Positions 14,207 to 59,960 of a stretch of 64,000 nucleotides of DNA are shown here, piece by piece; the stretch's first letter is position 1, and each line of letters opens with the position of its first letter. The stretch comes from Latrodectus hesperus (lineage: Eukaryota > Arthropoda > Arachnida > Araneae > Theridiidae): contig CM075850.1 of NCBI GenBank assembly GCA_037975125.1, forward strand, positions 123,519,826-123,583,825, in the 5' to 3' direction. Under the pieces are notes generated by a model. It had not been told where the DNA came from and did no database searches. It worked only from the letters and a program-made list of their open reading frames with translations. Both the position numbers and the translations under genes were made by a program.

Positions 14207-14398
14207 GGTGCGTAGGGGGGGAGTGGAATACGCTCTATTAATCAAATATGAAGACACTCTAAAGAGTCCCTCACTGATTTGAGAAAGTTTACATTTGACA
14301 CAACGAGGTTCAATGGCATATATTGAAATCAGCATGCCAGTAAACTGTGTGCCTTTGGGAATAGCAATTTGATAACCCAAAATTAAGCAGATGGTATA
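14207..14398 (-). other. exon-like open frame of unknown origin
   Basis: A 64-codon open stretch on the minus strand between an ag at 14399-14400 and a strong donor, CGCACC|GTGAGT. It includes GYQIAIPKGTQFTGMLIS and PRCVKCKLSQISEGLFR. The acceptor has a poor pyrimidine tract and no partner exons were found. The surrounding 13550-14480 block is less AT-rich than its flanks and may be an old transposon or gene remnant. No family is recognised. Confidence 0.25.
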
Positions 14399-14506
14399 CT
14401 CAGGCCTTGTGTCTTATCTTACATTTTAGCCATTGGTAGTTCCTTTCTCTCAGTGCACGAGAATGCCATACCTCATGCAGGTGGACTGGTGAAGAGCGTT
14501 TGAATT

Positions 14507-14619
<113 letters not shown>

Positions 14620-15338
14620 TGCTCGATTCGACTCAGATGTTTTTACGAAACTCAAAAGTTCAAAATCTTTGCGGACAGTAAATGTCTACAGAGAGATGAA
14701 CCAGATTCTATATTATGATGAGAAATGATATTTTTAGAATGTCTTCAGTATAAATATATAATAAATTAATAAATGAATTCATTAATATGAAACTGTCGAG
14801 ATTTCGATTAAGACAACAACTCTCTAATATATGCTAATTAACATATTTCTTTATAAATTATCATAAATGAAAAAACTTTATTTACTGCTGTTTCTTAACT
14901 TAAGTTCGCTTACCTTTTTGAGCGATATAAAAATACTTTAAATTTGATGCTTATTTAATTGAATATCTTCTAAGCTCCTTATACAAATATTTAAAATGAA
15001 GATAATTACATATTTTTTTACAACACAAGTAATTTTTAAGTCATTTTTATAATAAAATTTTAAAAAAAAGCTAGGTCATTTAGCCAAATTACTTCATTTT
15101 ATTTCGACATTGAAGTAAAATTTTAAATTTATAGTTAAGCCAGAAACTTGCAAATTTCTCATTTTATTGAGTCTATTTATTTCTTATTATTATATTAAGG
15201 TAAAAAATTTCATAACAGAATTAAATCAAATTATTAAGGTAAAAAATTTCTAACAGAATTAAATCAAAACTTTACAAAATTTTAATCAATAAATCCAATT
15301 TTTCATAACTTTATTAAAAAAAATTTTCAAGTAAAAGG

Positions 15339-15401
15339 TTGGTTTGTTTGTCGCTCAACGGTCAGTTTTTGCACACGAGGCCTAATTAGACCGGGACTTA
15401 C
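15339..15401 (-). mobile_element. truncated 63-bp SINE (family 1) with target duplication
   Basis: It is the last 63 bp of the family seen at 11490-11668, including the TTTGTTTGTCGCTCAACGG-type tail on the plus strand. A perfect 14-bp duplication, tttcaagtaaaagg, flanks it (15325-15338 and 15402-15415). This shows the family inserts by target-primed reverse transcription with 5' truncation and fixes its 3' end. Confidence 0.9.
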
Positions 15402-15784
15402 TTTCAAGTAAAAGGAATTATATTTTGTTATCTTGTATTTTTAATGTATGGTAAAATGTTTTAATTATGGTGTAAATATTATTAGTTCTACTTTCACTAC
15501 AATTTAAGAAATATTTTCCAGGGAGGTAAGAGTCAACTACACTATTAAAGTATCCATCCAAATTTTGCAACAAAAAACAAACTATTCCATATTCAGCAAG
15601 ATATTTAGATTTATTTCTATTCAAGGGAAAAGCACACAATCGAATGTATTAGAAACTAGCTGAAATAATGAAAAAAGTACCTTCCTATCATTGCAACAAG
15701 TTTCTAATACAATTTTTAAAAAAATCGGTAAAATTGCATTAGCGTACTTCCCTGTACTAAGCCCTGATTTAGGCAATACTTAAC

Positions 15785-15960
15785 CTGCCACTCCCAGAGG
15801 CATCATTTCACTTCGTGGGTGTTGAGGCCACCAACTATAGAACTCGATCCAGCCGAATTTATTAAACATAGCGAATCTTCTGTTAAGTCGGGATTCGAAC
15901 TCACAAACTTCCGATAACGAGAATGACGCCCTAACCAATCAGGCTACCGTGACCTCCATT
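15785..15960 (-). mobile_element. tRNA-derived SINE (family 3)
   Basis: The minus-strand head reads GGTCACGGTAGCCTGATTGG, then a box A-like TTGGTTAGGGCG and box B GAGTTCGAATCCC. The rest is a short body towards 15785. The family differs from the 11490 copy. The target duplication is not clear. Confidence 0.7.
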
Positions 15961-16268
15961 ACATAACCTATTTCCTCCCCCCTTAAAAATAAATATAAGT
16001 TATGTTAATCATGAGAGGTTTTAGTAATTTTAAAAGCATTCATCATAAGATAATTTGAAAATATTTTTTTTGGTAGGGAAATTATAGAAGGCGGGTTGTA
16101 ATACTTATATTTCCGAGACAGATTTTTGAAATATAGACGAAAGATTATTGTTAAAATATTTATCCTTCAAAAAAAATTAATATTTAAAACTTAAAATCAG
16201 AGTTAAATTCGCCATCGAAACTGGTTCGTATTGAGATCTATTAAAGTAGCAACATTATCCTTATTTAA

Positions 16269-16269
<1 letters not shown>

Positions 16270-16332
<63 letters not shown>
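16270..16332. repeat. (TA)n microsatellite
   Basis: An uninterrupted run of about 31 TA units in gene-free DNA. Confidence 0.97.
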
Positions 16333-16335
<3 letters not shown>

Positions 16336-19300
16336 GTAACAAATTTATATATGGGATCCTTTTTTGTCGATAAACAAAGAAATTATTTTTTTCATATGTA
16401 ATTAATTTCCCCCTTTCTCTAAAGCATTTAAAAATTTCAAATAAATACAATATTATGGTATTATTGAATAGAGATTTGATAGGCATGTAGACGACTAAGA
16501 AGACCAAATAAAATTGTTATATTACTAAGAAAATTGTTAACTTTCATATCCAAGTATAAAAATTTATTTATTCTTAATCTTTTTATATTTTGAAAAAAAT
16601 TTAGTTACTTTTTAGTTTATAAATTTTTTAAAATTGTGATCTTGAATTTTAAAAATTGCAGATTTTCAAAGAGGAGTATATTAATCTCTCCTCTTTAAAT
16701 AATTAATTAAATTCTTTGAAAAATAACACTTTTACTAAAAGAATTTTAAAAAAATAAATATATAAATTGTCACTGTAATGCATGAATAGTTTTTGTGAAG
16801 GCAATTTAATCCCATTTCATGAAAATATTCCTTAACTAGATAATCCGATTCGAAGGAAAATTCTTGAACAAAAGTTAATTGAAAACAATGCTACAAAGTT
16901 TTTGATTTGATACGAAATTCCTCCGTTAAATGTTTAACGCTTTGGTTCCTATTTCTGTTCACCAAACATTTTATAATTTCAAATATCTATGGTTTCTCCA
17001 ATATTAGCATAATTTTTCTAAGTGTCAATTATTATTTTCACATTATTTTGGTGAGAATGCGTAAATTTGAGTTACACATTCTAACTCGTGCAATATATTT
17101 CTACATATTTTAAAAATATAGCTTTTGTTTTCATTAAAAAATACATGAATTTAACAAATTAAATATCTTTCTTTCAGAAGAATTTTTATAATAAAATAAA
17201 AGATGTTATAAAGTAAAAATGAATTTCAACTAAATTAAGTCTTATTTTCACAAATGATGGTTTATTTAATTTATTCTTAAACTATAATTTAACGAATATT
17301 GTTTGGTAATGATATGTTTTTATGATTATCAAGGCACATAGCAAATCATATTAATAATGATAAATGCTAAACTGAAACTGGATTGAAGGATAAATTTTTT
17401 ATATATCTCAGTAAACGCCACAATTGATTATTTAATCATCTAACCACTCTACGATATCTTTTCTTAAAACAAGGGACTTAAAACTTAACCGACAGCTCAT
17501 ACATGAGCCTATCTCTGTTTTCCTGACCAAGAGCTCTAGGAAGAGAAGCACATGTCCTAGTTAAGTGGTCAGCCTAATGCAAAACCTCAAGTGTTCAGTT
17601 CCCAAGTATATTTGGTACTCAGTTTATCGACAAATCGAAGGGACTTGATAATACATGCCACTCATGTATTATTTAGAAAATAAGTGTAACAATAATAAAA
17701 TGTTTAAAATAATTATATTAATATTTTTAGAAAAGATAAACATGTTAAATTATAAAATTAATTTTTAAATTGTATCTTTTCGAAAGATTTCAATGTATCA
17801 TACAATTTTTGAGAATATTTTATTCAAACCAGCTGTGAAATAATAAAAAAATACCTGCCAATTCCCAAGACACTTCTTTGAAAATTTGAGTTTTTACCCA
17901 CATTTAAATTTCTATAAATGTGAGAGAACTAGAGATTTTATAAATATAATTTAATTAAAGAATTAAAAAAATACAATTATAGTATTTAATTACTTAGAAC
18001 TGTCTAATAAGAATACATTATGCTTGTTGTAATGATTTCTTAAGGTAAAAATATTTCCAATATTAAAGAAATATGCCAAATTCATTATAAAAAAAAATTA
18101 ATGCAAACATCAATATTACAGTTGAGGAGAAAATACACTACTTTGCTACCTTCAAACGATTGTACCATAAAAAATTAAACTATTTAAAAGATTATAAAGA
18201 ATTTTTTTATGGTTCATTTTAATCACAATTCAACTTGTTCTAAAAATTTTTCTTCTGCAGCAAATGTTCTTTTGTTTAAAAGTAGAGGCAACACACCCTT
18301 ATTACAAAAACTAAATGACTATTTGGAATGTGAATATAATATACAACTCAACAATTTCTAATGCCTTAATTTTAAATTAAAAAATGAAGTAATTTAATCT
18401 ATAGTATTGTTATCGAAAATTCTTTTTTTTTGCAAGAAAAAAATATGTGATCTAGTTAATCACTTCTTAAATTCAACTGTTTCTTATAGGTGTTTCACTC
18501 TTCTTAACTATACAAATATTTTAAAAGTTCATCTTCCTAAAGTATTAATCTAATTTTCTCCTCATTGATTTAAAAAATTGCTTTCGTTTGCTAAAAGATG
18601 CTACAGTGATTAAAGAATAACAAGCTATCATTTTTCCAATAAATATTATTGATGACAGAAATTGATTTTATTACTGTTATTTGAATACCTAAAACATTAA
18701 CAATGTTTTCTGACAAAAAGTAAATTACTCTGAAAATAATCAATTTTTTCACTTCTTAAGATTCCAAATAAAGTTAATGAAAAATTAAACTAAGCAGTTA
18801 ACTTCTCACTTTCACAGTTAATCAACAAATGATGACAAAAAAACCCAATCTTTTTTCCATAGTGGGAATAAATTTGTTAGTCAATTAAAGGCTCATTGAA
18901 ACAATATATCTATCTATGTATATATGTGTGTGTATGACCACTGTTATTGTATTTATAATCTTTATTATTGTTACCACCCCATCATTTATTAATTCTACTA
19001 TGTACACTAACATAAATGTTTACAAATAACATTTACTTTTTTTTTTAGATTCGTAACTTTTTTGGTAATACATAAAATATCTTATATTGTAATTTTTAAT
19101 TTAATGCAAAACGATTGAATTTACCTAAACAGTGCAACGTTTAAGGGTGTGAAGCATTGATTTAAAATATTTCTTGAAAATGCTTCCCATAATTTTTCTA
19201 TTTATTCACTTCAAATAATTACAAAATACTATTTAGAAAACCTAAATTAAAACATGTTACCAATTTTTAATTTGACATAATTAAGAAGATTCTTCTGAAA

Positions 19301-19994
19301 TTTCCCAAGAATGGTTGTAGTTTGACATAAAACTATTCATTAACATTTGTATTTCATTTCTCTTCATTATTTCATATTTCATTGTGTTTACATTTCATTA
19401 TATTTAAAACATTAGTAGGAAATTACACTAGTTTTTTCAGAAAGCGATCACTAAATTAGAAAGGAAACTAATTTTAATAATTACATTAAATTATAAAATA
19501 ATTACTGAAACTTATATAATAATTACTTGTTTGTATTTTAACATTTTATAAAAATTTTATTTAATTGTATACATAAAAAAATCTTATATTTTTGGTAAAA
19601 TATTATAAATGTGTATCTAGTTTTTGTTATAAACTTTAAGATATTTGTTAACACAGATGTCTATTCTATTTAATTTATGAAGTAAAAATTCTTCCCAATG
19701 TCAAAACATCTTGTCTTTTTTTATGGTAAAAAAATTGTACAGTGTATAATATTTCTAAAAGTTTCCACTTGTCATAATAGCGTGATAAAAAATATAAATT
19801 CACTTAAGCAGTGTTTAGGAAAATGCAAAAAGTTAAAAACATAACTACTAAAAAAGTAATGTTAATGATTTGATTTATTTACAACAAAAATTGTGCACAG
19901 TATATTTAAAATAAAAAATGAAATTCCACGTCATTTGTTGTTGGTCTGTATTTATACATTTACATAAAAAGATATTGCCATTTTTTTTCATCAC
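16333..19994. other. gene-free AT-rich DNA, possibly part of a long 3' UTR
   Basis: Apart from the family 4 repeat at 17490-17660 nothing is recognised. If the AUTS2-like transcript uses distal poly(A) sites, the part nearest 20 kb could belong to its 3' UTR; the sequence alone cannot decide. Confidence 0.4.
17490..17660 (-). mobile_element. dispersed repeat (family 4), copy 1
   Basis: Matches 25095-25330 in the same orientation through blocks such as atctctgttttcctgaccaa, cagcctaatgcaa and tttggtactcag. Copy 2 also contains gatcgaacctagg, a box B-like element on the minus strand, so this is probably a decayed tRNA-SINE. Confidence 0.6.
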
Positions 19995-20341
19995 TTTATT
20001 CAAATATGCAACATCACTTTCATATGTCTTAAATAGCTTTCAAATGAACTCAAGCACACAATTTTTTTCGCCGACCAGCAAATGACGTTAATACGAAAGC
20101 CCGATTCGCTCAGCCACAATGAATCCTGCAAAAATTGTATCACATAACAAACATAACACCAAAATATAAATTATGCCTAATAAAACTCTTTTAAACACGA
20201 TGCATTGTTTGTCAAGAAAAGTACTCTATCAGTGCGTTATTTTTTTACATATACAAGAAGTAAATATTTACACAACCTTATTTATTTATATATATATATA
20301 TATATTTATACTAGCTAGGCTCCCCAGCTGATTCACATCTG
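19995..20341 (-). other. probable 3' untranslated region of the AUTS2-like gene
   Basis: Two minus-strand AATAAA signals follow the stop codon, at 20281-20286 (55 nt on) and 19995-20000 (about 340 nt on). The stretch 20040-20125 is less AT-rich than its surroundings and sits after an acceptor-like ttttgcag, so a 3' UTR intron is possible. The true cleavage site is not shown, and a much longer 3' UTR cannot be excluded. Confidence 0.45.
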
Positions 20342-52529
<32,188 letters not shown>

Positions 52530-55254
52530 CTGGAAAGGAATGAGATGCATTACACCTACAAAGCTTTACTTTCAAGTTCAATGTTAACATGTTATCATTT
52601 CAATCAATTTATATTTGAAAAGTAAATGTTAAAACATAACTTTATTATTAAATAGCTTAACACAAGGCAATTAACTAAATGAATTTGACATATCAAATCT
52701 GCCATCAAAATGAATTTATTTGACATGTTTATACATTTAACAACTGCCCTCTAATTAGTTTATTTACTAATTATTCTCATACATATTAAATAATTATAAA
52801 AAAAATTGACAAAATTCAAATTTTTATAATTTTGGCATTTTTTATTTTCATTTGTGTAATTCTAAATAAATATTCCATTATTTAAAATAATATACTATAT
52901 AGAAATCAAAGTAAGAGTTAAAATCGAAATGGGTGAATTAATATATTTAAGAAAACTGAAAATAAAAGGCAGATAAAAAATATTAATTTTGAAATATTAT
53001 TTAGAGGCCTATAAAAATTAATGTTGCAAAGCCTTTGTTTAAATTATTCTCTACAAATTTATGTAACAGTGAACTTCAGATAAATTTAACATTATACACA
53101 CAGAATGTTATAAAGATGTCCAAAATATTAAATTCAAATTCAACTTAAAATTTTTCAGAATACTTACAATTAATTACATACTATTTTGTGAATCGTTGGT
53201 ATATTTCCTCCTCTATATAAACAAGTTTTTAGCAATAGCTAAATATTCCTGGTTATATTAATTACATTAGGGTTTATTCCAAGAATTTTATTCATATAAA
53301 AAATCATCCTTGCAAAAGTTTTTTCAAACAGTAACAAAAAAAAATATTTAAAAGCAGTATTGATAACTTTAATGTAGAACAGTAAATTAGTTACGGAAGG
53401 TGGCAATAAAGCCTGTTTTATTGACAAGCAATCAGGTAACTTGTATAGAGAAAACTCATTTCAATGTGACTTTAACATTCAAAACCAAGTATTAATGTTG
53501 AATTAAACAAATTTTTTTAAGTATCTTCCCTTATACTACTTATAGTATAATTTACATATATGTACTATTAATTGATATACATTAAGAGATGGTTTTAATT
53601 TCAGAAAAGGACTTGTTTTAAAACTTATGCTGTATTTTTATACTGATATCAAACACATTTGATGCTGACTTGCATACATTTTTTTTTACTTACTAATTAA
53701 ATATGTGAGACTACTTGAATATAACTTCTAGCAAAAGAACAGTCTACTTACATAAGGAGATATTTTTATTTGCCTTAAGACCAAAACTGTGGCAGTTAGA
53801 AAACTCATAGAAAAATAAAAGTTTCAACTGAAAAAATTTTTTTAAGCAAGGGTTTTCATATTTCTAAACCTGAATCAACAAATATAAATTGCACACACAG
53901 AAAATATTCACAAGTAAAAATTTATTATAAAACGTTATTAATTATCTTTTTCAGAAGACATTAAAAGGAAAGTGGGAAGAGTATGACATCTTTATTAGCG
54001 CTCAATTGTATAAATAAACATCCTTGTATATCAGGTCAAAACCACCATTTCTGCAACACAGTGATTAACACAAGTTTAGAAAGTTGTTATTTCATTTCCT
54101 TCTTCATCTATTAACGCCCTTAAATAAACAACCACTTCAACCAGAGATGTCTATCATCTTCTCTTGAAAGGAAGGGGGGTAGTGAGTAGATTGTTTATCT
54201 TGGCCAAGGAAGATAATTTTCCCCCTCTCAAGGAGAGCAGGGAGTAGGCAGGAGGGGGTGCGCAGTTCCTAGAGATTTAAATTATCGTCTTAGAATGAAA
54301 AAGGAATTTCTACCGTAATCTTGTGTGTAATAGTACGAGAGAGATGATAAGAGGCAATTTATTTATTTTATTGTTTCACTTTTTCCGATAAAAAGAACAT
54401 TCTCATGGAATCTTATCGGGTATTTATTTGATGACGAGCAGCAGAAGAGTGACTACTTGAATCAAGAGAGACGAACCACGAAAGAAACCTTTCCTGCCGA
54501 ACATTCCTTTGTTGATTCATGCCTGAGAGTACTTGAATATGCAATGCTCATCAAGAAATGAAGAACCCTAACGTTATTGCCTCTTGTAGCACAATCATCT
54601 TATCGGTAATCTTACCAAGTGTAAAATGCACTTTAAAATTGTAACTGGGGAAAAAATGGAAGCTTAAAAATGAGCAACTTTTAAAAGAAGTCCCCCTTCA
54701 TTAGGTAGAGGGGGAAAGTGCGCATGCTATGAAGCTTAGTGTAGTCAAGTGGTATACATTGACGTATGCCACGGAGTACTTGGTCTGTACCTTAAGTTAT
54801 AAGGTACTGCTCCACCACGTAATACATCTGGTAGTGACAGAATTGCCACGAATTTTGAAAATGGAATTACAGTATTGCATTTCCAGTAGAAATCGAAATG
54901 ACAAGTTTGACAGAAATAAAATGTCATCATCAAAACATTTACAGAATTTCTATTATTAGAAATGACATGGGGTACATATTGCACTAAAAATTGTAAAAAT
55001 AGGTTATTCCTAAAAACTCGATGTAAACTTGATTATAAACAGACTATAACATACATGTACAGGTAGTAAAATTATGTATTATGTATAAAAGTATGAAAAA
55101 GGGCAAATGAATATGACAGATTTACAATATATACATGTGTAAAACTCCTGCTTTAATTGCATTATGTAATATTGCGTTTTTCTTAATATCAAAGGTCTGC
55201 ATTGAATAATAAGGTTAACAAAATGAATGAATGGAATAAAATTTAACATTTTCA

Positions 55255-55535
55255 AGGTTTTCTCCTTTGCGACACAAGAATACGGCTCATTATTTATGAA
55301 AAGATCTCCTGAAAGGCAATTTAGGCTGTGGACACTAAAACGCAGCGACCTTCAGCCGTTTGGTGTCCACTACGTGATAAAGTAATTTGGATTGTTTTAT
55401 TGCTATGACGCCACTTTCTTCACGAGTCGGCTAATTCTAAGCGGATGCATTGTTCAAAGTGGATTCAGAGTTATTACAAGCACATTGCTGCGCGAGAAAG
55501 GAATCAAAGATTGCAGCTCGGCCTAAGGCAATGTA
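55255..55535. mobile_element. SINE remnants, two families side by side
   Basis: 55255-55375 carries the family 5 body (ttctcctttgcgacacaaga, ggctcattatttatgaaaag, gtggacactaaaacg). 55410-55535 is a decayed family 1 fragment on the minus strand (aagtggattcagagttatta, gcagctcggcc). Confidence 0.6.
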
Positions 55536-56516
55536 ATACAATAAAAATGTACCAACGACGCTATGGTGCAGCTCTGATTCCAAGCGAACTGACAAAAGTT
55601 TCAGATAATGAATGAGTTTGAAACCATGAAAGACAAAATGATAATTTATTTGTATAACATACACAAATTTGCCCGTCTCAAATTGAATTCAGTTTGGTTA
55701 ATCACTGAATTTGCTTTTCTGTAAACGAAATTTACAACTGTAACCCTTTTACAACAGACACGCCCCAGATTGGAATATAACCCATCAACTATTGGATTTA
55801 AAATCAGAGAGCTAATTCCTGTCCAACCTGAAGACTTCAAGCGGACAGAATAAGAAAATCGAACCAACGCATTTTTGAATGGATAATTATTATTATTTCG
55901 CCCATAAATTAAAAGTAACCACTCAACAAAATCTTAGAGAGCTCAACTTGAACTGAACACGCCATCCTTATTTCCAATGGATGAAGTAGTACTGCTTAAC
56001 AAAAGAAATCATTTACATCTGGAAAAACTCTGAATAAAAGAAAACTACTTTTCTTCCCACAAATACTAATTAAGATAAATTTCAGAGAAGTATTCATATT
56101 AGGAAAATAGTTCATATGATATAAGGCAATATATTTGTAAGAAAATTTAAAATTAAGAAATCTAATAAACGAAAGTTTAAAAAATAATAATAATAAATGG
56201 AAAAAGATTAATGACAAATTTAGGCATTTAAAATTTCCTTTATACTAAATAAATAATATATAAATGTGTTGAAAAATAAATCTCCAATAACAAAAATAAA
56301 GAATTGTAATATTTAAGAGTGAATTCCAATATAAAGTATGAATTAAACAAAAATTTTATTTAAGTAAATAAATTTAAATATTAAAAAAAAAAACAGAAAT
56401 TATTAATACAATTACAGAAACGTTTATTTATTCCCCCCCCCCTTCGATCATAATCTTCTCATTAACCCGAATACACATATATTCAGTATTTAACATAACT
56501 TCATTTAGCTGATAAG

Positions 56517-56526
56517 AGATGGCGCT
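56517..56526 (+). promoter_or_regulatory. partial CTCF-like motif
   Basis: AGATGGCGCT matches the right half of the CTCF core; the left half (taag) does not fit well. It lies 4 kb upstream of exon A. A third, mismatched version (ccactagaggtcgc) is at 4072-4085. Confidence 0.22.
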
Positions 56527-57659
56527 CCAAGCGTAAATAAAATATAGGCGAGACATCGGAATTATTTCCAATGTACAGCCCCGACTGATATTTTAAAAAT
56601 CTACACGAAATACTTTAAAGTATTTTAAATACTATATTTAAAATTTTAAAATTTATTCATTATTTTATTCAAATGCAACGAAAAGCATTTTTCTTTTTCA
56701 TCATAGTAAAAATATTAAGAATAATTAATATAGGTTAGTCCAGAATACTGAGGTTAAAATAAGATAAATAAATTTCAATAAAACAAATTTCCATATAAAA
56801 TATGCTTTTTTAAAGTATATTTCTCAGCAATTTCGATGATCATCACATGTAAATTCTATACAGTTCACGAAAGTAGGATTTTATATATTGTGAGAAAAAT
56901 ATTATAACTTCCCCTTTCAGAAGATTTAATTCCAAGTTAAGCTATGAGTCAGACCCCTCACCCCTTGCAGCCATCCCTGTTCAATTCGGAATTTCGCGCG
57001 TTTCTTAACGATTCTCTTCCCAGAATGAATGCATCATTATCTTCCCATTTCTTTCGCATTACAAGAACTGTTTACAGAAATCAACCGAGTTTCTTCGAAG
57101 ATCATTAGGGGCGCTTTTTAAAATCAGGCGAGAAATAAAGGGGAACACTTCAGACTTCGCCATCTTCAAGAGAAAACATAAAATATCCATTCACCCTTCT
57201 TTGCACTTGTAATCTCGCTTACGACTAATTCAATGTTATAAATTTTAACGGGAAAAAATTAAATTTGAATAGCATAAATTAGAGAAAAGTAAAAAACTTG
57301 ACCCTATATCAGGGTCAATCAAATAATCAAGGCACTAACCAATGATACTGATTCATTCTAAATGTACGATTAGATACTCATCGAGATCTGCTGATATTAA
57401 GATTTCAAGTTCGATTCCATCCACCAATGAAAGATATTTTAGATTTTTGTATAAAAATCAAATCAAAAAAGATAGAATCCCTGTAGATGTAACACGTAAA
57501 TTAGGTCTACTATCGGTGAAGTCTTTTCGGAAGGCTATATGGAAATAGGCCAAGAAAATCGGGTGGTGAACTATCAAAAACCATTGTAAGGCATTTTACT
57601 ATCCACCGCGTAAATTACTTTTCTGGTCTTTTTATAAATAGTATGTCAATAGCTAGAGG

Positions 57660-58145
57660 AAGTTTGGAAAACTCTCAACCACCCACCCCAACAGACAGGC
57701 ATACAGGTGGCAGAAGGGCAAAATTTATATTCCGATTTCAACCGAGCTTCATCCTCCGAGGAGTCCTATAGTCGGTGGCTGACAATAGCCTTCAGTTTGT
57801 TGGGTTGTCCTCCAGACAATATTAAAAGGCATCCACGACCGCAGGAGGAATTGAACCCAACTCAAATTAGTTAGCCCCACTCTATAGTTATTTCTTGAAA
57901 TACGAAATGGACAAGGAACCACAATGAAGAGGAGTTCGAATCACTAAAAATATTCGTCCCATGTTGGAAATCGAACTTACGAACTGTTGAAGTGGAAGTC
58001 GGATTTTGGGGTTTCCTCCTTTGCGAGACGAGAATACAGCCAACCACCAGTAAAGTTCTCTAGGAATACAAACTTATAATGGACGAAAAACAGCCTTACA
58101 ACAACAGATATTAGCTAGGCTATCCAATGTATAGGCTCAAATATT
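57660..58145. mobile_element. cluster of SINE remnants
   Basis: 57745-57890 holds a repeat-like unit with aggaggaattgaacccaact, a box B-like sequence on the minus strand. 57925-57995 is a family 1 fragment (gaaatcgaacttacgaactg). 58010-58140 is the family 5 body (gggtttcctcctttgcgaga, gagaatacagcc). The order suggests nested or adjacent insertions. Confidence 0.55.
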
Positions 58146-58184
58146 ATACGTATATTTAAAAGTAACATTTTACTATATTGTGTG

Positions 58185-58435
58185 CCGCCCAACTTGTTTA
58201 GTGGTTAGGGAGGTCCTGGGTTTGAATCCCGGTTCGGGCATGGATGTACTTTCTCTATTTATCCTGTATTTGTCCTATCCTTGTATGAATGGGTTGTGAA
58301 TGGTTGCCTACCCTATAAACGGGTACCTATGGCAAGTGTGTGCTGAGGAAGTCCGACTCCACACCCAGATATGGTTCAGTTGGAAAAGTTTAGCAGCGCA
58401 CCCCATGACAGCCTAGCTGGCACACGACAACAACA
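58185..58435 (+). mobile_element. tRNA-derived SINE (family 2), intact with target duplication
   Basis: 251 bp flanked by a perfect 13-bp duplication, actatattgtgtg (58172-58184 and 58436-58448). Box A ttagtggttagggag and box B gggtttgaatcccgg lie in the first 60 bp. The tail is a CAACAAC-type repeat. It shares the ggttcgg-catggatg segment with the 12829 copy. Confidence 0.9.
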
Positions 58436-59569
58436 ACTATATTGTGTGATATCCAACTAAAAGTTTATAAATGCTATTTTTTGTATTTAGGCTACAAATA
58501 ATTAAAAATCCAAATTTATTGAAATAAGTTTAATGCGGATATTTAGGCTGACTTGCTCAGAATTTATGAGAACCGATGTTTTATAACATAACTCGTTCCT
58601 TTAATTTTGGCATTTGCATTGTTTTCTGTGTACGAAAATCACTAGAAATGAAAACTAAAAGGTATTTTTCCATTATATCCCCTTACAATAATCGCCGTAA
58701 AGAGAATAATCGTAATATTTCGTTTGCATGCATCACGTGTATTAAATAATACATGATGTATAAAATAATACAAGATACATTAAATAATACACAAGGTTTA
58801 CGTTTTTAGAAACATCTAAAAGATAATATAAGCATTTTATATTTACATAAATAATTATCACTTATAGACAAAACCTATTTTAACGCCAATGTTCATTTCT
58901 GGCGGAAATAGTTTCGAAATCGCATCGGTGATCGATTGCTAAACAGTTCCGCCAAAAATAAACAGATCGATTGCTAAGTATAATGAAATAGTGCCTTTTT
59001 TTCAAGGAAACAAAATTAATTTTTGCTGTATTTGGTTTTTTATTTTTTATTTTCCCTAGGTGATGTGTGACAGTCAAAATTATCACCTTTATCACCTTTT
59101 AACAGACAAAATTATCACCAAGCAATCTTTTGCACCAAAAACCCTTAGCTTTTAGTATTTAGTTTGTTAACCAATGCTTATCACTTTTTAGTCAATTTTG
59201 CACACCAAAAAGTTGATTGGTATATATTAGATTTAAAATAAAATTTTAAGTCAATAAAATCATTGTATCTACGTTATATTATTTTCGCTCCTTCGTAAGA
59301 AACTTTAGGACTAAAAGAGGGAATATGATAGAAAAGTACCAATTAAAAAATATAAATTCACTCAAAAAAGTAAAAATTAAACAAGAGTCATTCCAGACAC
59401 GTCACTTAAATATTAAAATTACAAATATTAAATGGGAAAAGAAATGCAGATACGAAATTTGTATTAAAGATTCTCTCTCCTCCTCAGAACTATTCGCAAA
59501 TAAGTCACTTTCTACCATAGCTAAAAGAGGGGGAAATAAAACAATAACGCAGGCGCTTTATGAATAATA

Positions 59570-59960
59570 ATCAAGAATACGAGCGACGCGTTTATTACAT
59601 AAGTAATTATTACTCAACCATTTGTTTACTTTTTCATTGCTCTACTAAAATTCAACAGAAAAAGGCAGTTGGGTGCAACAAAGAAAGGGGGAAAGTTGTA
59701 TTTTGTACCCCAGCGTCTGTCACGGATAGTCGGCGGCCATCAATGTCAGCTGTTTGGGTGTGGAAGGGCTGGACGCCAGCCAACAGCTTTAACGACGGGA
59801 GACCATTTTTCCAGTTATCTCTGTATCCGTTTCACTTCACTTTCGTCAGAGAGAGCTGTTAGCGGCTTCACAACAACGGCGATTCATTGAGACGATTATG
59901 TTTTAACACGCTTCTCCTACACAGCTTCGGAAATAACGGTTATTAGCTAGTGATGCAAAT
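59570..59960. promoter_or_regulatory. CpG-rich island, candidate promoter or 5' untranslated exon
   Basis: This roughly 390-bp block has many CG dinucleotides (for example gagcgacgcg, gtcggcggcc, aacggcg) in a region where repeats and flanks are CpG-poor. It sits 7 kb upstream of the first recognised AUTS2-like exon. Short ATG frames on both strands end quickly, as expected of untranslated sequence. No TATA box or initiator could be fixed, and orientation is unknown. Confidence 0.3.

Larger units (their letters stand above)
52530..57650. other. 5' flank or 5' intron of the AUTS2-like gene
   Basis: No exon could be recognised. 54100-54620 is unique and less AT-rich, with several GATA-type sites (ttatcgg twice, gataagag), and 56940-57200 is another GC-richer island with a short minus-strand ATG frame starting MAKSEVFPF. 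Either may be regulatory. SINE remnants occupy 55255-55535. Confidence 0.4.

Noticed and set aside
57110..57180. Minus-strand ATG frame MAKSEVFPF as AUTS2 first exon
   Set aside because: 34 codons then stop; not basic like AUTS2 N-termini, and no convincing donor. Kept only as part of a GC-richer island.
59560..59890. Plus-strand frames of 73-100 codons
   Set aside because: No similarity, overlapping frames in a CpG-rich region; more likely untranslated or regulatory.
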